This document shows positions 1-7,184 of a DNA stretch of 32,869 nt, piece by piece (positions within the stretch are counted from its first letter, which is position 1; each line of letters starts with the position of its first letter). A program made the translations under genes and the position numbers. The notes beneath the pieces are model-generated. The model was not told the origin of the DNA. It made no database searches and saw only the letters and a program-made list of their open reading frames with translations. This DNA comes from Actinophytocola sp. (lineage in GTDB: Bacteria; Actinomycetota; Actinomycetes; Mycobacteriales; Pseudonocardiaceae). The DNA is taken from positions 1-32,869 of the forward strand of contig WHUD01000039.1 of NCBI GenBank assembly GCA_009377385.1, read 5' to 3'.

Positions 1-58
1 CGGACTGCCACCAGCCCTGCGGGCCGGGGTCGGGGAGGCGAAGGTCTGTGCTGGTCAT
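1..58 (-). CDS. 5' end of an unidentified leftward gene (partial)
   Basis: An ATG at 58-56 on the minus strand opens a frame that stays open to the window edge and encodes 19 residues starting MTSTDLRLPDPGPQGWWQS. The fragment is too short to assign a family. The main clue is the LexA/SOS-like palindrome at 80-95, only 21 bases upstream of the ATG, which suggests a DNA-damage-inducible gene. A purine-rich stretch (GGTAAGG on the minus strand) lies about 7 bases before the ATG and may be a weak ribosome site. The start is plausible but not proven, because the rest of the gene is outside the window. Confidence 0.5.
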   Translation of the reverse strand, partial: MTSTDLRLPDPGPQGWWQS

Positions 59-79
59 GGCACTGACCTTACCCATCTA

Positions 80-95
80 TCGAACGCATATTCGA
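80..95. promoter_or_regulatory. LexA (SOS) box candidate
   Basis: The 16 bases TCGAACGCATATTCGA match the mycobacterial/actinobacterial LexA consensus TCGAAC-N4-GTTCGA at 11 of 12 defined positions; the right half reads ATTCGA. The outer five bases of each arm are perfectly palindromic. It sits just upstream of the leftward gene starting at 58 and about 190 bases from mshB, so it most likely controls the leftward gene. Function is inferred from the motif only. Confidence 0.7.
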
Positions 96-106
96 GAGGA
101 GGTTTA

Positions 107-138
107 GCACTTCCGTAGAACTCCCGCTGCACTTCCGT
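107..138. repeat. Pair of 10-base direct repeats
   Basis: GCACTTCCGT occurs at 107-116 and again at 129-138, a 22-base period (about two helical turns), in the divergent region between the leftward gene and mshB. The spacing would put both copies on the same DNA face, as in an activator or repressor site. No known regulator can be named. Confidence 0.4.
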
Positions 139-244
139 GGACACTCGGGGTCAGCGTTCGGCCGATGCGCCCGCGCGCTCTCCGTCCGCATCGCGGACAT
201 GTCCGGCCCGCCGGGCGTGTGCCGACCACGCCGCTGGCGTGGGC

Positions 245-250
245 TACCGT
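245..250 (+). promoter_or_regulatory. Possible -10 element for mshB
   Basis: TACCGT fits the actinobacterial TANNNT -10 pattern and lies 37 bases upstream of the mshB ATG. No good -35 is visible, so this is weak. The rest of the 59-287 spacer holds a small hairpin (GTCCGC/GCGGAC, 184-198) and the SOS box and direct repeats listed separately. Confidence 0.3.
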
Positions 251-287
251 GATCAGGTGCCTGACGACGGCGACACCAGGTGGGTGC

Positions 288-1133
288 ATGGCTGAGGAGA
301 ACTCGCGGGAATCGTTGCTGCTGGTGCACGCGCACCCGGACGACGAGACCCTCACCACCGGCGGCACCATCGCAAGCTACGCGGCGGCAGGTTACGACGT
401 CACGGTCGTCACCTGCACGCTCGGCGAGGAAGGCGAGATCATCCCGCCCGCGCTCGCGCAGCTCGGTGCGGCCGACGCCGACCAGCTTGGCGGCTACCGG
501 CACGGTGAACTGATGGCCGCCTGCGCGGCGCTCGGCGTGCGGCACCACCGCTACCTCGGCGGCATCGGCCGCTGGCGCGACTCCGGCATGGCGGGCATGC
601 CGTCCGCCGACCACCCCCGCGCGCTCGTCGGCGGCAGCGTGACCGAGCAGGCGAACCAGCTCCGCACGGTCATCGACGAGTTCCGGCCGAGGGTCGTCGT
701 CGGCTACGACTCCTACGGCGGGTACGGCCACCCCGACCACATCAGAGCCCACGAGATCACCATGGCCGCCGCCCCCGGCGCGGATTCCGTCGAGCGGGTG
801 TTTCACACCATCGCGCCACACACCCCGGTGCGCCGCGAGCTTGCGCGGATGCGTGCGGACGACGACGTGCCGTTCCGGGTGCCCGATGACGACGAGCTGC
901 CCGTTGTGCCTGACGAGCGGGTGACCACCGAGATCGACGTCGCCAAACACATCGATGACAAGCTCCGCGCGCTGGATGCGCACGCAACACAGGTCACGGT
1001 CGCCAGAGGTGCGCGGCCGAGCTACGCGCTGTCGAACGGCGCCGCGTTGCCGAACCTGGACACGGAGTACTTCGAGCTGGTGCACGGTCCACGCACCGGC
1101 TGCGAGCGCGACCTGTTCGGTGGGCTGTCGTGA
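288..1133 (+). CDS. mshB: MshB: GlcNAc-Ins deacetylase of mycothiol biosynthesis
   Basis: 281 residues, PIG-L/LmbE-type zinc deacetylase. MshB removes the acetyl group from GlcNAc-inositol in the cytosol to give GlcN-Ins, the acceptor for cysteine in mycothiol synthesis. The zinc/catalytic motif AHPDDE is at 15-20 (His16, Asp18 as likely base, Asp19), and GGYGHPDH at 144-151 supplies the C-terminal histidines. CTLGEEGE (43-50), DQLGGYR (65-71) and GRWRDSGMAG (94-103) look like M. tuberculosis MshB rather than the paralogue Mca, which has a different segment here. It is slightly shorter than the roughly 300-residue mycobacterial enzyme. I chose ATG 288 because the family begins just before the AHPDDE strand; the in-frame upstream stretch from 165 is Arg/Pro-rich and has no family similarity. 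The stop overlaps the next gene by four bases (GTGA), suggesting coupled translation. Confidence 0.92.
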   Translation: MAEENSRESLLLVHAHPDDETLTTGGTIASYAAAGYDVTVVTCTLGEEGEIIPPALAQLGAADADQLGGYRHGELMAACAALGVRHHRYLGGIGRWRDSGMAGMPSADHPRALVGGSVTEQANQLRTVIDEFRPRVVVGYDSYGGYGHPDHIRAHEITMAAAPGADSVERVFHTIAPHTPVRRELARMRADDDVPFRVPDDDELPVVPDERVTTEIDVAKHIDDKLRALDAHATQVTVARGARPSYALSNGAALPNLDTEYFELVHGPRTGCERDLFGGLS

Positions 1134-1567
1134 CCGACGCTCGTGCCGGTTCCGCCATCGACGGCGTCGCGTTGTCCCTGCTGCTGATCAACTCCGTCGC
1201 GCTCGCGATGCTGGAGCTGTTCTTCCTGCCGCTGCGGTTCGACGGAATCATCCTGCCGGACTACGGCGGTGCACACGCGCCGGTGAGTGTGCTCGTCGCC
1301 TTGGTCACGACGCCGTGGCTGGTCTCGCAGACCGCGCGGCTCGCGGTGCGGCTGGGTGGCCCGGCCGGGTTCGCCGGTCTGCCGCTGGCGCTCTGGTTCG
1401 CAACTATGATCATTATGGGCTTGTCCGGGCCGGGCGGTGACCTCGTGCTGCCGCAGGACTGGCGCGCGATCGCGCTGCTCGCGGCTGGCGCGCTACCGTC
1501 GGCGGTGGTGCTCGGCCGCGTGCTCGCGCAGGCCCGCGTGGCGCGGTCGGGCAGATCGACCCGTTGA
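1130..1567 (+). CDS. Small polytopic membrane protein (Rv1171-like position)
   Basis: 145 residues starting at GTG 1130, overlapping the mshB stop by four bases. Three to four hydrophobic segments are visible: about 12-35 (GVALSLLLINSVALAMLELF), 50-70, 80-100 and 113-130, with a basic C-terminus (RVARSGRSTR). No catalytic motif is recognised. In mycobacteria mshB is also followed directly by a small membrane protein gene (Rv1171), so the pair looks conserved by position. A role linked to mycothiol synthesis would be guilt by association only. Confidence 0.75.
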   Translation: MTDARAGSAIDGVALSLLLINSVALAMLELFFLPLRFDGIILPDYGGAHAPVSVLVALVTTPWLVSQTARLAVRLGGPAGFAGLPLALWFATMIIMGLSGPGGDLVLPQDWRAIALLAAGALPSAVVLGRVLAQARVARSGRSTR

Positions 1568-1583
1568 GTCGCGAGGAGGAGCG

Positions 1584-2411
1584 GTGGGCGAGGCCATCAC
1601 CGATCGACAGGTCGTCGCGGTGCTGCGGCCGTTCGTGCGGGCGACGGCGCCCGTGCTCGACGCGCTGCGGGAGGCCGACCCGCTCGGCCTACGCGACCGC
1701 GCGGCTGAGGCGGCACGCAAGGGTGAGCAGCTCGCCGAGCTGGCCAACACCTCACCAGGGTTACGCAAGCGGCTGCTCAACGGACTGAGCACCGTGAAGG
1801 TGCCCGGCACCGTCGCGTGGCAGGCGATGAACCCGGATGAGCGCACGCGCTGGTGGATCAACCGCGTCGGCAGGGTCACCTCGCTGCTGACATCGGTGCC
1901 CGGCCTCGGCGGCGCGCTCGCCGACCGGCTTCCGGTGCAGGACGCGCTCGGCACGGCGTCGCAGGGGCTGCTGCTGTGCGCCATCGCTGGGGAGCGCGGT
2001 GTCACCGGCCACGCCGACCGGGTGCGGCTGCTGGCCTGGGTGCTGTTCGAGCGCGACGTCGATCCCAAGCTCGCAGCAGGCGACTACCCGGAGCACGATC
2101 CGTCCGATGAGGACGCCCGCACCGCGGAGCTCACCGCCGAACTGCGCGGGACCGAGAAGCGGGACGGGCGCAGGATCTCGCTGAAGGCGTTCGCCGTCAC
2201 GTTGTGGCGGCTCGGCCGCTCGCTCTACGCCGTCACCGAGGAGCTGGAAAAGCGTCCGCGCGGCCGGTTCTGGCACCGCATCATCGGCGTGCTGCCCATC
2301 GTCGGCATGTTCGGCGACTACCTCGGCGAGCGTTCCGGACTGCGGCGCGCCGCGAAGCGCGCCGACCGCTGGTTCGCCCGTACGGGTGTCAGCGCCAGAA
2401 CTGCAAGATGA
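1584..2411 (+). CDS. Conserved actinobacterial protein of unknown function
   Basis: 275 residues from GTG 1584, preceded by a strong GAGGAGGAG ribosome site (1573-1581) and 16 bases after the previous stop. An in-frame extension upstream overlaps the preceding gene and is rejected. The protein is charged and mostly helical. It has a hydrophobic stretch around residues 95-135 (SLLTSVPGLGGALADRL, then GTASQGLLLCAIAGERG) and another near the C-terminus (IIGVLPIVGMFGDYLGE, about 233-249), so it may be membrane-associated. I do not recognise the family. Codon 60 (1761-1763) is the rare leucine codon TTA. Its last 23 bases overlap the end of the convergent protease gene. Confidence 0.75.
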   Translation: MGEAITDRQVVAVLRPFVRATAPVLDALREADPLGLRDRAAEAARKGEQLAELANTSPGLRKRLLNGLSTVKVPGTVAWQAMNPDERTRWWINRVGRVTSLLTSVPGLGGALADRLPVQDALGTASQGLLLCAIAGERGVTGHADRVRLLAWVLFERDVDPKLAAGDYPEHDPSDEDARTAELTAELRGTEKRDGRRISLKAFAVTLWRLGRSLYAVTEELEKRPRGRFWHRIIGVLPIVGMFGDYLGERSGLRRAAKRADRWFARTGVSARTAR

Positions 2412-3174
2412 ACAGCCCGGTGTAGGCGGCGTCCGGTTCGCCGCCGATGGCCTCGAACAGCAGGTCGGATACGCCGAAGAACACCGCTCGCACCGGCTCG
2501 AAGGCGATCAGCAGCGCGAACAGCGCCAGTGGCGCCCACGGCCGGGCCTTCATACCGATCTCGCGGGCCTGCGGCGAGAGGTACGGCTCAAGCGCGCCGT
2601 AGCCGTCGAGACCTGGCACCGGCAGGATGTTGAGCACGAACGCCACGATCTGCAGCAGCGCGAGCAGCGACAGCCCGAGCAGCAGCCCCGCAGGCATGCC
2701 AGGGATGAGCGCGATCGTCACCGTGAGCGCGACTCCGATCACCAGGTTCGACAGCGGCCCTGCCAGCGACACCGCAGCAGCGACGCCCCGTGAGCGCAGC
2801 GCCCAGTGGTTGATCCACACCGCGCCACCCGGTAGTGGGATGCCACCGATGGCGAGCAGCAGTAGTGGCAGCACCAGCGAGAGCACCGGATCGGTGTAGC
2901 GGCGCACGTCCATGGTCAGGTAGCCCTTGGCGGCGACCTCGGTGTCACCGCCCCGGTATGCCACGATCGCGTGACCGAACTCGTGCAGGGTCAGCGACAA
3001 TGCCCAGCCGCCGAGCACGAGCAGCACGATGCCGAGTGTTGTCACCGGATGACGTTCGATCCCCGCTGCGCTGAGCTCGGCAGGCGGGTAAAGTGTGGCG
3101 AGCACGCCGCCCACCACGGTGGTCGCGAGAATCCCCAGGAAAATCGGGCTTGGCCGCACTGCTGATCGTTGCAC
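2389..3174 (-). CDS. Site-2 protease family (M50) intramembrane metalloprotease
   Basis: 261 residues from GTG 3174. HEFGH (64-68) is the HExxH zinc/catalytic motif inside a hydrophobic segment. NILPVPGLDG (182-191) is the second S2P motif, with Asp190 the expected third zinc ligand. Five to six membrane segments surround them, and there is no PDZ or CBS domain, so it is a minimal-core S2P. Family members cut substrates such as anti-sigma factors within the membrane; no partner is visible nearby. GTG 3174 has a GAGGC just upstream and begins shortly before the first membrane segment. A TTG start at 3225 would add 17 residues and has no ribosome site. The 3' end overlaps the convergent gene at 1584-2411 by 23 bases. 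Confidence 0.88.
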   Translation of the reverse strand: MQRSAVRPSPIFLGILATTVVGGVLATLYPPAELSAAGIERHPVTTLGIVLLVLGGWALSLTLHEFGHAIVAYRGGDTEVAAKGYLTMDVRRYTDPVLSLVLPLLLLAIGGIPLPGGAVWINHWALRSRGVAAAVSLAGPLSNLVIGVALTVTIALIPGMPAGLLLGLSLLALLQIVAFVLNILPVPGLDGYGALEPYLSPQAREIGMKARPWAPLALFALLIAFEPVRAVFFGVSDLLFEAIGGEPDAAYTGLFILQFWR

Positions 3175-3317
3175 GGCCTCAGTCTCGCGTACGCGGGGTC
3201 TGACACCGTAGCCGAGGGTCGCCAAAGGTCATCAATTCGAAATGATGGGTCGTCGTCCGCTCGGCGTGTCAGCTTGCGCGTTCGCCGCTCGACTATCCCC
3301 CAACCATGGGACATTGC

Positions 3318-3346
3318 TTGACCGGAGCGGATCACAAGGGTGTAAT
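3318..3346 (+). promoter_or_regulatory. whiB2 promoter (sigma-70 type)
   Basis: TTGACC (-35, 3318-3323) and TGTAAT (-10, 3341-3346) are each one base from consensus and exactly 17 bases apart. It is the best promoter in the window. Predicted transcription starts near 3352, giving a leader of about 90 bases before whiB2. An 11-base palindrome, ATCACAGTGAT (3345-3355), overlaps the -10 and the start point, a position suited to a repressor. Confidence 0.75.
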
Positions 3347-3355
3347 CACAGTGAT
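3345..3355. promoter_or_regulatory. Palindrome over the whiB2 start site (operator candidate)
   Basis: ATCAC-A-GTGAT is a perfect 5-1-5 inverted repeat overlapping the whiB2 -10 box. A BldD- or Crp-like regulator is possible, but neither consensus is fully matched. Confidence 0.4.
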
Positions 3356-3440
3356 GTCATTCGCTGCGGCTACGCCGTAACGGCAGGGGGCAGCGGGTGG
3401 TGTTCGCCAACTTCAACTGCGTGGAAGCAAGGAGGCGGAC

Positions 3441-3764
3441 GTGAGGAACGCGGACGTAGGCCATCACACGGGGGCGGTCATGAGCTGGGCCGAGAACATC
3501 GGGTTCGAGGACGGTGTTCTCGCGGAGATGTTCGACATCACCGAGGAGCAGGAGTGGCAGGAGCGCGCGCTGTGCGCCCAGACCGATCCTGAAGCCTTCT
3601 TCCCGGAGAAGGGGGGATCAACCCGGGAGGCCAAGCGCATCTGTCAGGGCTGCGAGGTACGGTCTGAGTGCCTCGAATACGCGCTGGCGCATGATGAACG
3701 CTTCGGAATCTGGGGCGGTTTGTCGGAGCGGGAACGTAGGAAGCTGAAGAAGCGGGCCGTGTAG
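3441..3764 (+). CDS. whiB2: WhiB2/WhmD-family iron-sulfur regulator
   Basis: 107 residues. WhiB proteins bind a [4Fe-4S] cluster and act with the principal sigma factor; WhiB2/WhmD controls septation and division. The four cluster cysteines are Cys45, Cys68, Cys71 and Cys77 (C-x22-C-x2-C-x5-C). The turn motif GIWGG is at 89-93, followed by the basic tail ERERRKLKKRAV. The stretch RALCAQTDPEAFFPEKGGST is essentially that of mycobacterial WhiB2. Start GTG 3441 is set by a perfect AAGGAGG (3429-3435) five bases upstream; an internal ATG at 3480 lacks such a site. In mycobacteria whiB2 lies in the same manB/manA neighbourhood. Confidence 0.95.
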   Translation: MRNADVGHHTGAVMSWAENIGFEDGVLAEMFDITEEQEWQERALCAQTDPEAFFPEKGGSTREAKRICQGCEVRSECLEYALAHDERFGIWGGLSERERRKLKKRAV

Positions 3765-3787
3765 CGGCGGGAAGGGCGACACTGCCT

Positions 3788-6700
3788 ATGCAGACCGCAC
3801 CGGTGGTCGCGGTCGTGGTCTGCCACGACGGTGACGCCTGGTTGCCAACGGTGCTTTCTGCGTTGCGCCGGAGTACGGTGCGGCCGCAGCGCGTGGTCGC
3901 CGTCGACACCGGCTCGACCGATCGCACGCCTGAGCTGCTCGACCACGCCCAGGGCGAGCAGGACGCGATCATCGACTCGGTCCTGACGCTGCGAGCGGAC
4001 GTCGGCTTCGCCGAAGCCGTCGCCGCAGGGGTGCAGCATGCGACGGTCACCTTCGAGGAGCGGCTCACCTGGGTCTGGGTGCTGCACGACGACAGCGCGC
4101 CGGAGCCGGACTGCCTGACCGACCTGCTGCACGCCGCAGACGCTGCGCCGTCTGCTGGGGTGCTCGGCCCGCTCGCCGTCGACTGGCTGGACTCCCGGCT
4201 GATCGTTGAGGCGGGGCTGTCCACCGATGCGTCGGGTCACCGGCACGACGGCATGGGCATCGACGCCGCCGAGCTGGCGGAGCAGAGCTCGGAGGTGCTC
4301 GCGATGCCAAGCGCGGGCGCGCTGATCACGCGCACGCTGTGGGACCAGCTCGGCGGTTTCGACGAGGAGTTCCCACTGCTGCGGGAGGACATCGACTTCG
4401 GATGGCGCGCGAACGTCGCAGGCGTAACGGTGCTGTGCGTGCCGCGCGCCAGGATCAGGCACGCGCGGGCGCTGCGCAGGGGGGAGCGCGCTGTCAGCGC
4501 GCTGCCTGGTGTCGCGTCCGACAGGGCGAAAACGCTGGCCGCCGACCGGATCGGCGGGGTGCGCACCCTGCTTGTGAACTGCTCGACGCCGTCGTTCCTG
4601 CTTGGCGTGCCCCGGCTGGTCGTGCTGTGCGTGTTGCGGGCGATCGGTTTCGTCCTCGCACGGGATCTCGCGCGGGCGCGGGCCGAACTGGCCGCCGTTG
4701 GCTTCATGCTGCGCGGTGGGCAGTTGCTGCCTGGGCGGCGGCTCAGGGCGGCGGCTGGGCAGCGCGCCGACCCTGGTGACGGCAGGACCGGCAGGTACCG
4801 CCATCGCGCCGGGGTGCGCGGGCTGTTCGTGAGCAGGTGGACGCGGATGCGGTTCGCCGTCAGGGCCGCGGTGCGGGCGCTCGTCCGGCGGAGGATCGCC
4901 AGCGAGGCGGCGGCGCTCGGCCGGTTGCCCGAGTCCGCGACGACCCGCGCGACCTGGATACCGCCGGAGGAGCTGCGGGCGGCCGCCTTCGCGGGCGGTG
5001 ACCCCAAGGACGTCGTCGCCGTGCCGCTTGCCCCGGCGCAGCGTGTCGCGTCCGCGCCGGTCCGCGATGAGACTGCCGATGTCGAGGCACCGAGGGAGGC
5101 CACCGAGGTTGAGCCGCAGCGGCCGAGCCCCGGCGAGGCCGCGCACGCCGGACTGGTGTTCGTCGAGGTCAACCGCGCCCGCGTGCTCGCGGCGACGTTG
5201 TTCGCTCCGCCACTGCTGCTCGTGCTTGGGCTCACCGGCCTTGCGCTGCTGGTCAACGGGCACCGGCTCGGGCTCGACCTCGCCGGCGGACGGCTGCTGC
5301 CTGTCGGGGAGCTGAGTCAGGTCTGGTCCAGCTACCTCGCGGGCTGGCACGCGGAGGGTGGCGGGACGTCCGCGCACGCATCGCCCGCGCTGGCGATCGT
5401 CGGCGCGCTCGGCGTGTTGCTGTACCCGATCGGTGGAACATCGGCCGCGGTCGCGCTCCTGCTGCTGCTCGACATCCCGCTCGCCGCGCTCAGCGGCTAC
5501 GTTGCGAGCGGCAGGCTCGGCGTGCACCGCTGGGTGCGCGCCCTGCTCGCCACCGGCTACGCGCTGCTGCCGCCCGCGACAGCCGCTGTCGCGGGCGGCA
5601 GGGTCGACGTCGTCGTGGTGCACATCCTGCTTCCGCTCGTGATCGCCGGAATCGTGGCGGTTCTGCGACCGCGCTCCAGCGGTCAGCGGTGGCTCTCGGT
5701 CGCCGTCACGGTCTCCCTCGGGCTCGCGGTGATCGCATCGTTCTCGCCGCTGACCTACCTGCTGGCGCTGGTCGTGCTGCTCGGCGGGTTCGTGTTCGTG
5801 TCATCCTCAGTGCCGCTCGGGCGGCGGCTGGCCGGGATCGCGCTCGTCGTGCTGCTACCGATCGCGCTCACCCTGCCGTGGCCGGTCGCGCTTGTCACCA
5901 ACCCGGCGCTGCTGCTGCACGGACTCGGCGCGCGGGTGCCCGACGTCGACGTCGGCATCGCCGAGCTGCTCTCGCTCTACCCCGGCGGAACAGGTGGGCT
6001 GCCGATCGGCGGCCTGCTTGTCGTCGCCGCGTTCGCCGCCGTCGTGGTGCGGCCGACGACGCGGGTGCTGCCCGGTGCCGGGTTGGTGCTGCTCGGCGCG
6101 GCGGCCGTCGCGCTGGTCCGGCTGGTGCCGGTCGCCCCGGTCGCCGGTGGTGACGCCCGGCCAGGCTGGGCTGGTGCGCCGCTGCTGCTGGTCACGGTGG
6201 GCCTGTTCGCCATCCTGCTCGGCATCTGCCGGCGGGACGTCAAGAGCGGCGGCCGCACGGTGCTCGCCAGGCGATTCGCCGTTGGCGCTGGCGCCGCGTC
6301 GCTCGTTGTGCTCGCGGTCGCGGCCGTGACGACCGCTGCGGAGGGGCCGCTGCGCGACGCAGCTCCCGGTCGGCTGGCGGCCCCACTCGGGGCGGAACTG
6401 GCCGACACCGGCCGGTCGGTGCTCGTGCTGCGTGGCGACGGGCAGCCGCGCGTCTCAGGTGGCGGCATGCCCGCGTTCGGTGACGACTCGCTCGACCTGC
6501 CCGACGGCGCCCCGGAACGCCTCGTCCGATGGCAGCGGACGCTGCTCAGCTCGGACGACGCCGACGAGGTGCGCGACGTGCTTTCGTCCGTCAGTGCGGC
6601 TGGCGTGCTGTTCGTGGTGCTGCCGGAAGGCGTCAGCGCGGACACGCTGCTCGACGCCGGGGACGACCTGGTCGCCGAGACGACGCCGCTCGCAGACGGC

Positions 6701-7114
6701 AGGCGGGTGTTGCGGCTGCTGCCAACCGGCGGCCCTGTCACGCTGATCGCGCCATCGCTGAGCAAATTCGCGGTCGATGGCGATGCCCCGCCCGTCGACG
6801 TCGATGGCGAGGGCATCGCCGTGGTCGAGGCCGAGCTGCCCGACGTGCGGGTGCGGGTCTCCGACGGGCCAGCAGGCAGGCTGCTCGTGCTCGGCGCGAA
6901 CCTGGAACCGGGCTGGGAGGCTCGCGTCAACGGCGAGCAGGTGCCGATCGTGCCCGCGTGGGGACATCAGGTCGGCGTCGAGGTCCCCACCCGCGCTGCG
7001 GACGTCGTCGTGCGCAATCAGGCCACCGTGCGCACTCTGCTGCTGTTGGCGCAGGTCGGCGCGCTGCTGTTCACCCTGCTGACCGCGATCCCTTCCCGGC
7101 GTCGCCGGGTGTGA
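3788..7114 (+). CDS. Large GT2 glycosyltransferase fused to a polytopic membrane protein
   Basis: 1108 residues. Residues 5-220 form a GT2 (GT-A fold) domain: nucleotide-binding VAVDTGSTDRT (37-47, Asp40), a metal-binding HDDS (100-103), and the acceptor/base region LREDIDFGWR (198-207). An Arg/Ala-rich cytosolic linker follows (about 220-460), then roughly a dozen membrane segments (465-850). Next is a predicted extracytoplasmic domain (about 855-1075) with GANLEPGWEARVNGEQV near its end, and finally one more membrane helix and a basic tail. The layout suggests a glycosyltransferase whose product or acceptor is handled at the membrane and outer face, as in wall polysaccharide assembly. The donor sugar is unknown; the nearby manB/manA genes make a mannose donor conceivable. 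It starts 23 bases after whiB2 and may be co-transcribed. ATG 3788 follows GGGAAGGG. Confidence 0.85.
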   Translation: MQTAPVVAVVVCHDGDAWLPTVLSALRRSTVRPQRVVAVDTGSTDRTPELLDHAQGEQDAIIDSVLTLRADVGFAEAVAAGVQHATVTFEERLTWVWVLHDDSAPEPDCLTDLLHAADAAPSAGVLGPLAVDWLDSRLIVEAGLSTDASGHRHDGMGIDAAELAEQSSEVLAMPSAGALITRTLWDQLGGFDEEFPLLREDIDFGWRANVAGVTVLCVPRARIRHARALRRGERAVSALPGVASDRAKTLAADRIGGVRTLLVNCSTPSFLLGVPRLVVLCVLRAIGFVLARDLARARAELAAVGFMLRGGQLLPGRRLRAAAGQRADPGDGRTGRYRHRAGVRGLFVSRWTRMRFAVRAAVRALVRRRIASEAAALGRLPESATTRATWIPPEELRAAAFAGGDPKDVVAVPLAPAQRVASAPVRDETADVEAPREATEVEPQRPSPGEAAHAGLVFVEVNRARVLAATLFAPPLLLVLGLTGLALLVNGHRLGLDLAGGRLLPVGELSQVWSSYLAGWHAEGGGTSAHASPALAIVGALGVLLYPIGGTSAAVALLLLLDIPLAALSGYVASGRLGVHRWVRALLATGYALLPPATAAVAGGRVDVVVVHILLPLVIAGIVAVLRPRSSGQRWLSVAVTVSLGLAVIASFSPLTYLLALVVLLGGFVFVSSSVPLGRRLAGIALVVLLPIALTLPWPVALVTNPALLLHGLGARVPDVDVGIAELLSLYPGGTGGLPIGGLLVVAAFAAVVVRPTTRVLPGAGLVLLGAAAVALVRLVPVAPVAGGDARPGWAGAPLLLVTVGLFAILLGICRRDVKSGGRTVLARRFAVGAGAASLVVLAVAAVTTAAEGPLRDAAPGRLAAPLGAELADTGRSVLVLRGDGQPRVSGGGMPAFGDDSLDLPDGAPERLVRWQRTLLSSDDADEVRDVLSSVSAAGVLFVVLPEGVSADTLLDAGDDLVAETTPLADGRRVLRLLPTGGPVTLIAPSLSKFAVDGDAPPVDVDGEGIAVVEAELPDVRVRVSDGPAGRLLVLGANLEPGWEARVNGEQVPIVPAWGHQVGVEVPTRAADVVVRNQATVRTLLLLAQVGALLFTLLTAIPSRRRRV

Positions 7115-7173
7115 GGTGCCACGAAGGGCATCTTACTGGCGCCAGACGCCAGCAAGATGCCCTTCGTGACACC
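7115..7173. terminator. Long palindromic bidirectional terminator
   Basis: The outer arms CACGAAGGGCATCTT (7120-7134) and AAGATGCCCTTCGTG (7154-7168) are perfectly complementary. The stem continues inward as CTGGCG/CGCCAG (7136-7141/7147-7152) and outward as GGTG/CACC (7115-7118/7170-7173), with single mismatches at the junctions and a 5-base loop. That is 25 base pairs in 59 bases. It lies exactly between convergent genes ending at 7114 and 7185, so termination on both strands is the simplest role. Confidence 0.8.
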
Positions 7174-7184
7174 CCGGACACCCC

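Noticed and set aside
3331..3355. A Crp/cAMP-receptor site at the whiB2 promoter
   Set aside because: The half-sites ATCAC/GTGAT are separated by one base rather than six, so the spacing does not fit the Crp consensus.
3644..5623. A 659-codon open frame antisense to the GT2 gene
   Set aside because: Its product is a low-complexity Arg/Pro/Gln/His-rich chain typical of the reverse frame of a GC-rich gene. The opposite strand encodes a clear glycosyltransferase.
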